From: Thainema sp966674685
GTDB lineage: Bacteria > Cyanobacteriota > Cyanobacteriia > Phormidesmidales > Phormidesmidaceae
Length of the DNA: 64,000 nucleotides
NCBI GenBank assembly: GCA_966674685.1
Contig: CBKWJC010000034.1
Location: 1-64,000, forward strand
Direction of reading: 5' to 3'
The notes below the pieces were generated by a model. The model was not told the DNA's origin, ran no database searches, and saw only the letters and a list, made by a program, of their open reading frames with translations. Each line of letters opens with the position of its first letter. Positions within the stretch are counted from its first letter, which is position 1. The position numbers were made by a program, and so were the translations under genes. This document shows positions 26,801 through 35,631 of this stretch, one piece after another.

Positions 26801-27101
26801 GATAGAAGAGCAAGGGCGCTTCTGGCGAACCCGGTACTACGCCAACCCACTGATGCTGGCGGCCCTGGCGAATAGCGAAGCCGAACAGCTTGCCCGCAGC
26901 CGGGTGATGGCCTTTTATCCACCAACCACTCGCGGCTACCTAGAGGGGCTAAAAGACTTTACGGGCCAGTATGTTCAAGCCATGCGCGGGGTGATCAGTT
27001 TTGAGGACATTCAAGCATCACCGCAAGCCCGACGTCGGACTCAAGCTGTAGATCCAGATATGGGCAACGTGAGCAATTTAGTAAAGACGAGGACAGTATG
27101 A
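23889..27101 (+). CDS. virB4: VirB4/TraC-type conjugation ATPase with VirB3-like N terminus
   Basis: A 1070-residue motor ATPase of the type IV secretion system. Walker A is LITGTTGSGKSVLGWRF (about 628-645), Walker B is LFVGDELSVLL (about 867), and the following ISAVILAQDLDAI is the usual RecA-fold strand. Residues about 30-65 hold two closely spaced membrane helices (WVAIGGMSFFLFKML and FMAWLLIWFWLNGTWWLL) before a basic segment, a VirB3-like arrangement. No separate virB3 gene exists here. Overall size exceeds typical VirB4 (about 800). It powers pilus assembly and substrate transfer. The stop overlaps the next start by 4 bp. Confidence 0.87.
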   Translation: MTRDVDRDPIRVNKLLGERARIGPIPAEQLLPWVAIGGMSFFLFKMLLAVSFMAWLLIWFWLNGTWWLLTGRKTYQFIKSWAQPPGWDWTNGETLFFRAHEDAVMWQKFRNFLKRNKKIKRETQAGEKQFASFQDLTHLHSIAEVELSGHKFACLLLYDAGKDQWSAEIPFQLQGLHPQLYRSEVEDAIASIQQGMSEILEGERLRFHTDCRSSIKTRKSELRTLSRATQMPSVAVMLLDEEVRTQELTEKGARQVWSQTVWATWSTAHANEQGTDAIGKAVLQAKKLIDQRVRKIAGTEAIHFQRFYLKLIRQIHDSGYINWRNILETKARLNVEPMDAQELWEWLWYRFNRRKAPQLTQYIRVQSTDDGIRQRIPPSGQKDLVTLLLQGDRGQSSCPKHKRQHGYVYVNGLVGKVAVIEAPPELWRNTRQQLKWIWDRLSQAWIRDTECVVEVTHKEAWSTQDELEKMNRQSYFEAQRAAVYGTGQDVSASLQRQQAEQALIKIYEGQRPLLVACTFIVWRKTERACDEAIAQLCNSFGAAEAVVENDVCWRVWLETLPINTFPLLTRYNAFSERRVVLDTETVAGFLPLTCPKDIQQRGVEFLTEEGGKPLYVDLFSGTGRVLITGTTGSGKSVLGWRFIEDALAQNIPVVGIDLSSGGDSTFQTAVQSLGKYGAYVDILHERLNLLEPPNLLNLEPDDQLQRFKRWKDFVRQAIVAIAMGQINDQQLLERVNSIVLRTLDVFFSDPEITERYNEAIEQGWQSDAWQKMPTLHNFLKFCSREQLDLKSYEDIDAQAINQIVAQVGAKLVDPNIGDAIGRPSSVNPEPMITFYALSGLTNESNSYIMALSAQMAALRNALAHNRSLFVGDELSVLLSKRGFADIVGETFATGRKEGISAVILAQDLDAIVECSASAKILANISITITGKTTHAGCNAYMQALDYPANIIKYNATERFKGSKADLFTRWLIEEQGRFWRTRYYANPLMLAALANSEAEQLARSRVMAFYPPTTRGYLEGLKDFTGQYVQAMRGVISFEDIQASPQARRRTQAVDPDMGNVSNLVKTRTV

Positions 27102-28165
27102 TTCGACATCGATATCAACAACTCACTGTGACGCTGACGGCAGCTTTACTCCTGAGCGCCAGCATGGGAAAGGCCGTCTATGCCCAGGCTACACCTCCCT
27201 TTAATCCCAACGCCGATAGCCCAGTCGATGACCTTGACTTAGAGGATATCGATACCGGGGATGGAGAATTGAATGACATAGAAGAGGCAGCGGCGGATAT
27301 TGAAACTGTGACTCGCGATGTGGATACCGCTATTCAGGATCAGCTCAGCAACATTGGGAGCACCATTGAGGAGACAACGGGCGACCTCTTAGACGAAAAC
27401 GGCACGATTGGCGAGGTTGGCGAGGTAAAAGATACGCTTGACGCCGTGGGAGCAGTACAGGATGCTTTTGCCTCGCTAGAACAAACGATTACGTCCATTT
27501 TTGATATCAACCGATTATTTGACCTACTCAACCTCGACCTGTTCGATATGGTTGAAGATCCCCTCGGCGGTCTTGCCAGTTCTGGCAGTGGCAAGAAGAA
27601 CAGCAATACCATCGAAATTTCCACTGGCGCACTGGGTTTACCCGACCCCAAACAGATTGAGCAGGAAATTGAAAATGCTCAACCCTCCGCATTTGAAGAG
27701 GTCGCAGCCACCAAAACCGGCGGCAGCGGATCTCCAGTCATCAAGCGCGACCTCGTTACCCAATTCGACCGACAGATGACTGATGAAGTGGCTGATCAGA
27801 CAGCCCTCACCCAGGCTGGGCAGCAAAAGCTTCGAGAGAATGCCGAAGCCGCCAAGGTCGCGCTCAAGACCTCTCAAGAGTTAGCCACTGACTCTGAAGA
27901 ACAGGATGTTTCTCAGAACATTCTGCGAAATCTGAGTGCACAACTGGCAGCGCAGCAGCAAACCAGCACCCTCGACAGCGTGGGACACCAGCTCCGCGCA
28001 CGGGATGATGCACTGAGAAATAAGATGCTCGTCGATGCAGTTAGAGAGCTGCAAGGCGACCGGATTCAAGACCGGCGGGAAACGGCAGCGGCTTACTCCA
28101 GAAGCATTGTCCAGGGCGGTCAGATCATCATGCCAGGAGTGGGCATCAATCCAGGAGAAGTGTAA
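27098..28165 (+). CDS. Exported coiled-coil protein in the VirB5/TrbJ position
   Basis: A 355-residue protein with a signal peptide (LTVTLTAALLLSASMGKAVY, then AQ). The mature N terminus is extremely Asp/Glu-rich. Helical segments follow, including a long coiled-coil-like stretch (about 225-330) rich in Ala, Gln and Glu. It sits between virB4 and a virB6-like gene, exactly where VirB5/TrbJ-type minor pilus or channel proteins are encoded, and the helical periplasmic character agrees. No sequence motif proves this. Confidence 0.65.
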   Translation: MIRHRYQQLTVTLTAALLLSASMGKAVYAQATPPFNPNADSPVDDLDLEDIDTGDGELNDIEEAAADIETVTRDVDTAIQDQLSNIGSTIEETTGDLLDENGTIGEVGEVKDTLDAVGAVQDAFASLEQTITSIFDINRLFDLLNLDLFDMVEDPLGGLASSGSGKKNSNTIEISTGALGLPDPKQIEQEIENAQPSAFEEVAATKTGGSGSPVIKRDLVTQFDRQMTDEVADQTALTQAGQQKLRENAEAAKVALKTSQELATDSEEQDVSQNILRNLSAQLAAQQQTSTLDSVGHQLRARDDALRNKMLVDAVRELQGDRIQDRRETAAAYSRSIVQGGQIIMPGVGINPGEV

Positions 28166-28168
28166 CCT

Positions 28169-29323
28169 ATGAGTGAGCTAACCCACGCTCTGATCCTGGC
28201 TCAGCAGGGATCGGAAGCTGCCGCCGATGTCATTCAGGGAGCACTCCAATTAAGCGAGGACACGATCGCGTCCTGGAATGAAACCTGGATTGATCTGATC
28301 CGAGTCGATTCCCCGTTCTGGCAAACCATTGTGCAATTTTCTCGGGGCATCCTGGCGCTCTGCTTCCTGTATATGTTCGTTCGCTTTGGCAACGAGATTA
28401 TGAAATCGCGCTATCTCGGTACAGTGGTCGAACTTTTTACCTTTCCGCTAGTGGTGCTGCTGTTTCTGGGCAACAACGGCAGACTTTTATCGGAGTCAGT
28501 TTTAGTGCTCCGAGCCGTAGGTTATCGCCTGACAACTGGACTTCTCTCCCAGCAAATTGTGGGATATACCCTTCAGGATGCCATCACCCAGTTTGGACTG
28601 AATAACCTAGGAGTTCAGCGCATCAAGCAGGTTTATAGCGAATGTGAGGGATTAACGGGTGATCCTTTTCTGGAGTGTTGGGACAGTAAGGCGGAAGAGG
28701 TGCAAGCCATCTATCAAGCTTTAGAAGCCCAAAACGGCAATATTAGTTTCGGCCCGCTGGAAGCATTTGCCGAATCGGCGATTAACCGAACCGGCATCTC
28801 TGCCATCGGTGATTTAGTTGAGGTTGGCACTGGCACACTTCAAGGGGACTTCAGCGGGGCTTTTGCTAGCGTGCTGCAGGATCAGTTGCTACCGATTATC
28901 CAGACAATCTTGTACGGACTTCAGTGGGCCTTTGTCAACATCGTGGAAGCGGCCTTACTGATTGCAGCGGTGCTTGCTCCGATCGCGCTGGCACTTTCTA
29001 TTTTGCCTGTCGCTGGTCGGCCTATCTGGGCTTGGCTCTCAGGCTTCGTCGGTCTGATTGGTCTTCAGATTGGCTATAACCTGCTCGTTGGCATTGTCGC
29101 GGCAGTATTAGCCAATACGCAGGGCGGAGCACTGGAAGTTTCCCAAAATCTAGGGTTCCTACTCTTTATCTCAATATTCGCACCCGGTCTAGTCACCGCA
29201 CTGGCTACCTGGAGTGCCACGTCCTTGTTCTCAGCAATTAGTCGTCGGGCCAACAGCATTGCTAGCACCGTTACAGGGGGACTTTCGACCGCCGCAAAAT
29301 TTGCAGTTCTCAAATCAAGATAA
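28169..29323 (+). CDS. VirB6/TrbL-like polytopic channel protein
   Basis: A 384-residue inner-membrane protein. Hydrophobic segments lie at about 55-75, 85-108, 240-275, 280-300, 303-325 and 330-360 (for example FVGLIGLQIGYNLLVGIVAA and FLLFISIFAPGLVTALATW). A large exported loop with two Cys (YSECEGLTG, LECWDSK) lies between the first pair and the rest. VirB6/TrbL proteins line the translocation route. It starts 3 bp after the preceding gene and its TAA shares a base with the next ATG. Confidence 0.75.
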   Translation: MSELTHALILAQQGSEAAADVIQGALQLSEDTIASWNETWIDLIRVDSPFWQTIVQFSRGILALCFLYMFVRFGNEIMKSRYLGTVVELFTFPLVVLLFLGNNGRLLSESVLVLRAVGYRLTTGLLSQQIVGYTLQDAITQFGLNNLGVQRIKQVYSECEGLTGDPFLECWDSKAEEVQAIYQALEAQNGNISFGPLEAFAESAINRTGISAIGDLVEVGTGTLQGDFSGAFASVLQDQLLPIIQTILYGLQWAFVNIVEAALLIAAVLAPIALALSILPVAGRPIWAWLSGFVGLIGLQIGYNLLVGIVAAVLANTQGGALEVSQNLGFLLFISIFAPGLVTALATWSATSLFSAISRRANSIASTVTGGLSTAAKFAVLKSR

Positions 29324-30144
29324 TGCAGCAGTTAAAAGGATTGGTTCGCAACCAGCAGGATGATTCCCAATTCACCACCATGCAGGCGGCAGGGGAAGAA
29401 ACAGAGATGAATGGCACCGATATCTCGGCGTCAGACCAGCCGGTATATCTGCCGATCAAAAGCGAGAATTCGCTCATCATCGTCATGGGCATACTGGGCA
29501 TCGGTCTACTCGTCAGCGTCTTTGCCAATCTCTTCTTGCTCTTCAACAATCGAGCACTGGCACAGCGAGACAGTATCTATGTGCAGCAATCAGATGGCAC
29601 CACGGCCAAAGCAACGGAATTTAATGTTACTCATCGTGAGGCGGAAGTGATTAAGAACACGGCAGTGCGCTGGATGCAGCTCACATTTGAGTGGGATAAC
29701 CAGATTCCGGGCTCCAATGCTGAGGATCAGGGCTATGCCATTGAAGGCACTACGCAAAAGATTCCTACAGAAGTTTATCTAGCGTCATACCTCATGGATA
29801 AAGGGTTCCGGCAGGAATTTCTGCGGCTGATGGGTACTGAGAAAATCTCTCCCGGCGTTTTACAGGGACGCATCAAATCCTCTATGCGCTTTTTTGCAGT
29901 CTCTGATCCTCGCCAGGTCGGTGAGGGGCTTTGGGAAGTGGATATTGTGGCGACGCGTATTGAGCGTGACCGAAATCAGGAGGTCGCAGAGATCCCGATG
30001 AATCGAACCATCACGATGCAGGCTATTCCGCCCGTCGAGCCGGTATTTGATGACCTAGAACCCTTGGCTTGGCGCAAGCAGATGTATGACCTACTGGCCA
30101 ACGGCCTAATCATTGTCAAAGTTGAACCTCTGGAGGTGGATTAG
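29323..30144 (+). CDS. VirB8/TraE-like inner-membrane assembly factor
   Basis: A 273-residue bitopic protein. A cytoplasmic N terminus of about 47 residues leads to one transmembrane helix (LIIVMGILGIGLLVSVFANL, about 50-70), followed by a periplasmic domain. The domain contains AVRWMQLTFEWDN, FRQEFLRLMG and a mixed strand region (SSMRFFAVSD, LWEVDIVATRIER, NRTITMQAIPP), the NTF2-like pattern of VirB8/TraE proteins. VirB8 nucleates the secretion channel. Position before the VirB10-like gene supports the call. It abuts the next gene with no gap (TAG ATG). Confidence 0.75.
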   Translation: MQQLKGLVRNQQDDSQFTTMQAAGEETEMNGTDISASDQPVYLPIKSENSLIIVMGILGIGLLVSVFANLFLLFNNRALAQRDSIYVQQSDGTTAKATEFNVTHREAEVIKNTAVRWMQLTFEWDNQIPGSNAEDQGYAIEGTTQKIPTEVYLASYLMDKGFRQEFLRLMGTEKISPGVLQGRIKSSMRFFAVSDPRQVGEGLWEVDIVATRIERDRNQEVAEIPMNRTITMQAIPPVEPVFDDLEPLAWRKQMYDLLANGLIIVKVEPLEVD

Positions 30145-31869
30145 ATGGAGCAACATGATCAAATCCCCAATCTGTCCTCTTTCGCAAACGAGGAGACCGA
30201 ATTCACTGGCAGCCGGATCGAAACGGCTCCGGTTAAACCTGCAACGGCACAAACCGAACACCAGCAAAACGGCAGCGCAGAGGACGATATTTCCTATGAG
30301 GAGCGGGCTCAGTTTGCCGGAGTAGACACCGATTATGATGATGAACTTGTCACAACAGATGAACTGATTGATGGCCCCAGCACAGCTAGGGAGCGGGGCG
30401 TGGAAAACTCACCCCTCTCCAGATTGGGATTCGTTACGAGTGCGTTGGGCGTGATCGTAATTGTGATTTGGATATTCTCCGGCTTCTTTACTGGAAACAG
30501 CCAACAGGCTCAAGAGCAGGATAATGAACGCCCCCTCCCGTCAGAATCCGCTGCTAGCTATGGCGCTGATGACCAGATGCGGGCAGAGCTGGCCCTAGTT
30601 GAGCAGGAGCGATCGCAACCTCAGCAACGGTTAGCAGAAACACCGCAACAGCCCACACCAGAAGCAGAGGAATCCTCGCCGGAGGCATCTGAGCCACCTC
30701 CTACGACACCAACACGAGTTGTGCGATCGCAACCAACACCCGCACCCGCTCGGCCTATTGCTTCTCCGCCTAGAGAACCAGTGGCAGCATCACCAACCCC
30801 AATCTCGTCACGGCCACCAGAAGAAACGGTCGATCCACTGGAGCGATGGACACGACTATCGACCGCTGGAGCAGCGGGCGCAGAAGTGGCTCTGGAATCA
30901 GAACCTGCAATCGACGCACCAGAAGCAAATCGGACTCAGGCAACACTAAACAGATCAGAGGCTGATCAACAATCCGCATCCTTATCAATTTCAACAGATA
31001 CGATAGGCGACGCCCCGATTCCATTACCAATCGGTGGAGACACTAGAGAGAATACGCCTACCCTTCGAATGGTCAGCCAGCAGCAACAAAACCCTAATCG
31101 AGATGTGCTAATTTCCTCGTCGACACCGGGAGCACAAGGCATTATCCAGCAGCGTCCGGTCACAGCAGCGGAGGAAGATGGGACAGATACGACAGAAATA
31201 ACTCGCCGTCATCAAGTGGCCATCGGTACTTCAACGACAGGAGAGGTTATCGTTCCGGTAGTTTATGCTGGCGGAAAGCTGTCTGCTCAAGGGCGGTTTG
31301 CGATTGAGCTATCAGAACCACTGATGGATATTAACGGACAAGTTGCCCTTGAAGCAGGCACAGTACTGATTACCCAGCTCACGGAGATTTTAGACGCCAA
31401 CATTTTACGGCAGCAGGTGGTGGCGGTTATATATCGAGATGCCAAGGATCAAGTCAGACAGGAAACTGTTGAGCCAGGCGTACTGATGGTTCGCGGGAAG
31501 GATAATAGGCCCCTTGTGGCCCAGGTCAAAAATGACGATGGTAGCCGCGATTTTGGGGAGGATCTGCTAGTCGGTACGCTATCGGCACTTGGCAATATCG
31601 GGGCGGTATTGAACGCGCCTGATGCCGTTACCACCGCCACCTCAGAAGCTGGAGGAAATACGACAACCCGTACAAGCACAACTGTCACGAGTGGTCAGGA
31701 TGATAATGTGGTCGCCGCTGCGTTAGACGGCTTTTTCACACCAGTGAGTGAGCGGGTGATAAACCGCATTGAGGGGCAAAACCAAACGTCATCCTCTCCT
31801 TACCTATTTGTTCCAGAAGGACAAGAGGTTTCAATTTTTGCGAATGGACTGTTGGAGGTGATTCGATAA
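30145..31869 (+). CDS. VirB10/TraB/TrbI-like channel scaffold protein
   Basis: A 574-residue protein with the VirB10 plan: a cytoplasmic tail, one transmembrane helix (about 96-116, FVTSALGVIVIVIWIFSGFF), a long Pro/Gln/Glu-rich periplasmic linker (about 140-330), and a C-terminal beta barrel domain. The barrel has FAIELSEPLMDINGQVALEAGTVL, the typical Gly-containing pattern. It ends in SPYLFVPEGQEVSIFANGLLEVIR, where VirB10 proteins show a conserved PxGQ-like turn. It spans both membranes and senses ATP use by VirB4/VirD4. The TAA shares a base with the next ATG. Confidence 0.82.
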   Translation: MEQHDQIPNLSSFANEETEFTGSRIETAPVKPATAQTEHQQNGSAEDDISYEERAQFAGVDTDYDDELVTTDELIDGPSTARERGVENSPLSRLGFVTSALGVIVIVIWIFSGFFTGNSQQAQEQDNERPLPSESAASYGADDQMRAELALVEQERSQPQQRLAETPQQPTPEAEESSPEASEPPPTTPTRVVRSQPTPAPARPIASPPREPVAASPTPISSRPPEETVDPLERWTRLSTAGAAGAEVALESEPAIDAPEANRTQATLNRSEADQQSASLSISTDTIGDAPIPLPIGGDTRENTPTLRMVSQQQQNPNRDVLISSSTPGAQGIIQQRPVTAAEEDGTDTTEITRRHQVAIGTSTTGEVIVPVVYAGGKLSAQGRFAIELSEPLMDINGQVALEAGTVLITQLTEILDANILRQQVVAVIYRDAKDQVRQETVEPGVLMVRGKDNRPLVAQVKNDDGSRDFGEDLLVGTLSALGNIGAVLNAPDAVTTATSEAGGNTTTRTSTTVTSGQDDNVVAAALDGFFTPVSERVINRIEGQNQTSSSPYLFVPEGQEVSIFANGLLEVIR

Positions 31870-32717
31870 TGCGTGCCATTCAATTCATTCTCTGGCTGAT
31901 CCTAAGCGGCATCGTTTTGACAGCGACTGGTAGCAAGGCTCAAGCTCGGCCATCGGGTTCTCTACCGGATATCCCCATACCCAATCCGAGCGAAGCCATC
32001 CCAGCCACCAGCGTCGTGTCGCAAGAACGGGCCAGGAATTACGCCTCGCCGGTGATGCTTTATCCCGGTCGCAACAGCGTGATTGACTTCTCTAGCACAG
32101 GCGAAGTGATCACTTACATACAGCTCAGCGACCTATCTCGGATTGTCTATGACACCAATGCTCCAATCGATAGTGGAGCCGCTCGCACAATCATTCTGCG
32201 CCCGATTCAAGCTCTCCACATCGATGGAACGTATACTGCGGCCATTCCCAACCTAGTCGTAACGACAGTGGATGCAGCGGGCAAGACCTACACGTATCTG
32301 TTTGACCTCTATCGAAGTCCAGATCGCTTTCCTGAGCAACATGAATCGAGCGGCATTGCGATCGCACCAGCTGTAGAGGTGAGAGAGATGCAAGCCCTCA
32401 ATGCAGAAACTATTCGCCTCAACGTAGTCCGCACTGAGGCAGGTGAAGCAACCCTAGAGGACATTGAGCAGGGATTGACCGTTGCTATTGAAGAGAACTA
32501 TACGCCATCCGATGATCCGATTGTCTTTGCAGTGCGGCAGGCGATTACAATGGCCCGCAATGGCCTGCCACTGAGAACCGCAGCTCATCAGCTCCAGATC
32601 GATATGGCGGTTCTGTCATCTTTGGCAAAACTCGGTATTGAGGCCAATATTGAGGACGCGGCTGACGAGGTGCCAGAGTCTCAACCCTTGAATAGCAGGT
32701 GGAAGTCGAGGATCTAA
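31869..32717 (+). CDS. VirB9/TraK-like outer channel protein
   Basis: A 282-residue exported protein with a signal peptide (AIQFILWLILSGIVLTATGS, then KAQA). The mature N-terminal half is beta-rich with VMLYPGRNSVIDFSSTGEVITYIQLSD and TIILRPIQAL, the strand pattern of VirB9/TraK proteins that bind the VirB10 barrel. The C-terminal 100 residues are helical (VRQAITMARNGLPLRTAAHQL) and not typical of VirB9. Gene order (VirB10, this gene, VirD4) supports the call. It may also be regarded as a lineage-specific variant of the core complex. Confidence 0.65.
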   Translation: MRAIQFILWLILSGIVLTATGSKAQARPSGSLPDIPIPNPSEAIPATSVVSQERARNYASPVMLYPGRNSVIDFSSTGEVITYIQLSDLSRIVYDTNAPIDSGAARTIILRPIQALHIDGTYTAAIPNLVVTTVDAAGKTYTYLFDLYRSPDRFPEQHESSGIAIAPAVEVREMQALNAETIRLNVVRTEAGEATLEDIEQGLTVAIEENYTPSDDPIVFAVRQAITMARNGLPLRTAAHQLQIDMAVLSSLAKLGIEANIEDAADEVPESQPLNSRWKSRI

Positions 32718-32721
32718 TTTA

Positions 32722-34521
32722 ATGCTACTGGCCAATGCGTTTACCGAGCCCTTGATCGAAGCGTGGCAGGTGATCACCGATATCCTCTGGTCACCTCGGG
32801 GACTGATGATGATGGGGCTGGTGATTGGGGTTTATATTCTGAGTGCGCTGACTCCTCGTAAGACTCATCTCACGTCTGGACGGTTTGCGGGACGAGGAGA
32901 CAAATTGAAAGCGAGCAACACAGCCTACCGACAGCTCAAAAATGATGATGTGGATGACGTCGTGCTCTGGTGTGGATCACCGCCCAACTGGTTACACAAT
33001 GGCTGGATAGCAGGGCTAGCAACAACCATCACTGGACAACCACCGACAGTCTATGTTCCAGAGGCAAATCGCAGTTCAGTGGTCATCGGCAAGGCCGGAT
33101 CGGGCAAGACATTTTCAGTGATTGATCCAATGGTTGCTTCGGCAGTGGAGCAAGGCCATCCCATTCTGCTCTACGACTACAAAGCGGATGAATATGGCAA
33201 AGGAGGACAGCTCAGCTATCTGGCCACTTTGGCCGCTCGGTATCAGTACAATGTCCAGGTCTTTGCACCGGGAAAGCCCTATAGCTGCATCATCAATCCG
33301 TTGGATTTCGTAAAAGATGCCAACGACAGCACAACCGCTGGGGTACTAGCGGAGGTGTTTCATCGCAATCTGACTCGTGGGGGCGGTAAAGCGGATGCGT
33401 TCTTTGGGCCTGCGGGGCAGCGCCTGATTCAAGCCTTGCTTCAGTTTGCTAAGTCTACTCAGTATCCAGATTTGGCGATGGCGTTCTGCGTCGTGCAGTT
33501 GCCCAACTTAGTCAAGCGACTATCTTATGCAGCAAAAGAGGAACGGCTACCTTACTTTGTTCAGGTCAACTTTGCCCAGTTTATGAGCACGGGAGCCAGC
33601 GAAAAAACCGCTTCGGGTATTCTCGCTACCGCCAGCGATGTCCTGACTCGATTTATGTCACCCGATCTCTTACGATCGCTGCTAGGCAGTACCAACGTTT
33701 CAGCCATCCTCGAACGTCGAGAAATTTTGGTCTTCCAGTCTGACATTTTCCGGCAAGATGTGATCAATCCGCTGTTAGCTGCCATCATCAATGTGGTCGT
33801 GAATCTCAATTGTTCCATACAGCGCCAGGCTCCGTTGATTTTCAGTGCGGATGAGTTTCCGACTATCTACATGCCCCAAGCTCCAAGCTGGCCCAATCAA
33901 CATCGCTCTAAGGGCTTCACCGGCATTTTTGGCTTTCAGTCCTTTCCACAGATTGTTGAAACCTATGGGCAAGAGCAAGCCAAGACACTCTTATCAGCCT
34001 GTAGTACCCGCTTCTGGTTTAATCCAGGGGATGTTCAAACTGCTCAGCGATACAGCGATGAGATGGGGGAAACAGAAGTTACCTACCGAACCCGTTCCTA
34101 CAGTCGCAGCCGAGGAGATGATTGGGGGCGCAATCGCTCTGTATCGGAGCAAATCCGCACCAAGAAGCTCATCACACCAGATGAAGTCATGCGATTTGGA
34201 GTCGGGGAATGCCTCTACATCAATCCGGCATACAACCAGTGGCCAATCCACTACGACCGGATGCCAATTCCTAAAACCGACATCCAGCTCAAGAAAGAGT
34301 GCGAAGAGCTGTGGGAGACCATCCGCGATCGCATGATTCGACGAGAGCAGAACCGCAGACCTGATCTCAATATGGAGGAACAAATTCGTATCCGGCTTCA
34401 GGAGGCAGATCGGTTACTGCCCATGCCGCCAGAGGACGAAGAGGTTGATAGCTACAGCACAGGACAACCAACGCAACCAACAACTGGCGTCATCAATCTG
34501 CCCGATGGGCAAGAGTTCTAG
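32722..34521 (+). CDS. virD4: VirD4/TraG/TraD-type coupling protein
   Basis: A 599-residue type IV coupling protein. An N-terminal membrane segment (GLMMMGLVIGVYILSAL, about 30-46) anchors it. Walker A is VVIGKAGSGKTFSVIDPM (about 119-136), followed by ILLYDYKADEYG. Walker B is PLIFSADEFPTIY (about 371), and FQSFPQIVETYG and LSACSTRFWF follow as in TraG/VirD4. It recruits the relaxosome and protein substrates and pumps DNA. It is the last gene of the plus-strand operon and converges on parB with only 4 bp between stop codons. Confidence 0.9.
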   Translation: MLLANAFTEPLIEAWQVITDILWSPRGLMMMGLVIGVYILSALTPRKTHLTSGRFAGRGDKLKASNTAYRQLKNDDVDDVVLWCGSPPNWLHNGWIAGLATTITGQPPTVYVPEANRSSVVIGKAGSGKTFSVIDPMVASAVEQGHPILLYDYKADEYGKGGQLSYLATLAARYQYNVQVFAPGKPYSCIINPLDFVKDANDSTTAGVLAEVFHRNLTRGGGKADAFFGPAGQRLIQALLQFAKSTQYPDLAMAFCVVQLPNLVKRLSYAAKEERLPYFVQVNFAQFMSTGASEKTASGILATASDVLTRFMSPDLLRSLLGSTNVSAILERREILVFQSDIFRQDVINPLLAAIINVVVNLNCSIQRQAPLIFSADEFPTIYMPQAPSWPNQHRSKGFTGIFGFQSFPQIVETYGQEQAKTLLSACSTRFWFNPGDVQTAQRYSDEMGETEVTYRTRSYSRSRGDDWGRNRSVSEQIRTKKLITPDEVMRFGVGECLYINPAYNQWPIHYDRMPIPKTDIQLKKECEELWETIRDRMIRREQNRRPDLNMEEQIRIRLQEADRLLPMPPEDEEVDSYSTGQPTQPTTGVINLPDGQEF

Positions 34522-34525
34522 CTGA

Positions 34526-35614
34526 CTAGTCCTGTTCCTGCAGCGCCTCAATGAGTTCATTCGCTAATGCCTGCAAGCGTTGAAACTTCTTCTTCAGCTT
34601 TGAATCTGCTTGAATACGATTCCATGCATTCTTACTATAAAGCTGTTGAGCAGATCGACGAAATTGCTGTGGGGGATCCATATCAGCGCCACAACTATCA
34701 TCAAAGTTAGCCTGCTTTAGCTCTTTAACACGCTCTATTAGCGCACGTTTAGCCAGACCTGCCTCGGCTTCTCGCAGCAAGTCAGCCTGAACGTCTGATG
34801 GCAAATTAGAGCGACGAATCACATCTGCTTTAGAAAAAGCGACTCGCCCTTCTCGAACCGCATCTAACAACTGCCCAGGCATCTTTTGCACAGCAATCAG
34901 TCGATTGGTCACGAAACTTTCCAGTGTCAGACCAAACTGAGCAAAGATTCGATCCAGTTGTGAGAGAACATCCAGGGTTATTATTCCGGAATAATAGTCA
35001 CTCATTTCCTCGACAACTTGTTCATTATCCAGACGACGAGCGCGGCGCAGATTCTTAATGCGAATCAGAGCCTGAGACAGGCTTTCGATGTCTAGCTTAA
35101 ACTTAAGGCCGATCAGCGCAATGATACTATCTGTCTCTTCAACAAGATTTAGGTTCTCGCGAATCAGGTTAGAGATCAGCGCAATTTCAAGTGCCTGTTC
35201 ATCATTGAGGTCACTTTCAATCGCGGGTAATGTCTCTAACTTCAGGCTTTTACCACATCGCCAGCGGCTTTCACCCGAGACGATTTCAAGCTTACCGTCC
35301 GCTCCACGTCGCACCAGCAACGGTTCTCTGACACCCACTTTGGCAATGGATCGTTGTAGCTTTTCAAGTGCAGCCGGATCAAAATATTTACGCGGCTGAG
35401 TTAACCCATCGCCCAGTCGGAGGGGAACAAAATCCTGAATGGGATAATGTGGAACTCCGCCTGCAGAGGAAGGAGCGTTTTGCAGATCTTCAAGCTGCTG
35501 TCGAAGCTGAGCGATCTCTTCATCACGCTGCTGAAGCTGCCCCATCTGGGCAACCCCGACCTGTTGAAACTTTTGCAAAATTGGCTGCTGAGTTGCCTGA
35601 CGTTTTTGTGCCAT
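34526..35614 (-). CDS. parB: ParB/Spo0J-family partition protein
   Basis: A 362-residue centromere-binding CTPase. The N-terminal coiled coil (about 15-45) is followed by the ParB box region with QPRKYFD and IVSGESRWRCGKSL (the GERR-like box with ESRWRC). The helix-turn-helix area holds LKFKLDIESLSQALIRIKNLRR, and a C-terminal dimerisation tail follows. The gene carries a perfect 18-bp palindrome at 34979-34996 that may be its own binding site. It is 17 bp downstream of parA. It partitions the replicon independently of the ParM system. Confidence 0.88.
   Translation of the reverse strand: MAQKRQATQQPILQKFQQVGVAQMGQLQQRDEEIAQLRQQLEDLQNAPSSAGGVPHYPIQDFVPLRLGDGLTQPRKYFDPAALEKLQRSIAKVGVREPLLVRRGADGKLEIVSGESRWRCGKSLKLETLPAIESDLNDEQALEIALISNLIRENLNLVEETDSIIALIGLKFKLDIESLSQALIRIKNLRRARRLDNEQVVEEMSDYYSGIITLDVLSQLDRIFAQFGLTLESFVTNRLIAVQKMPGQLLDAVREGRVAFSKADVIRRSNLPSDVQADLLREAEAGLAKRALIERVKELKQANFDDSCGADMDPPQQFRRSAQQLYSKNAWNRIQADSKLKKKFQRLQALANELIEALQEQD
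34979..34996. promoter_or_regulatory. Candidate parS site 1, inside parB
   Basis: Perfect 18-bp palindrome TATTATTCCGGAATAATA. A second copy with one change lies upstream of parA at 36476-36493. Palindromes of this size inside or next to parAB are the usual form of parS. Here it codes for part of parB (SDYYSGIIT), showing that the sequence is kept despite coding constraint. Confidence 0.65.
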
Positions 35615-35631
35615 TGTCTTACCTATACGCT

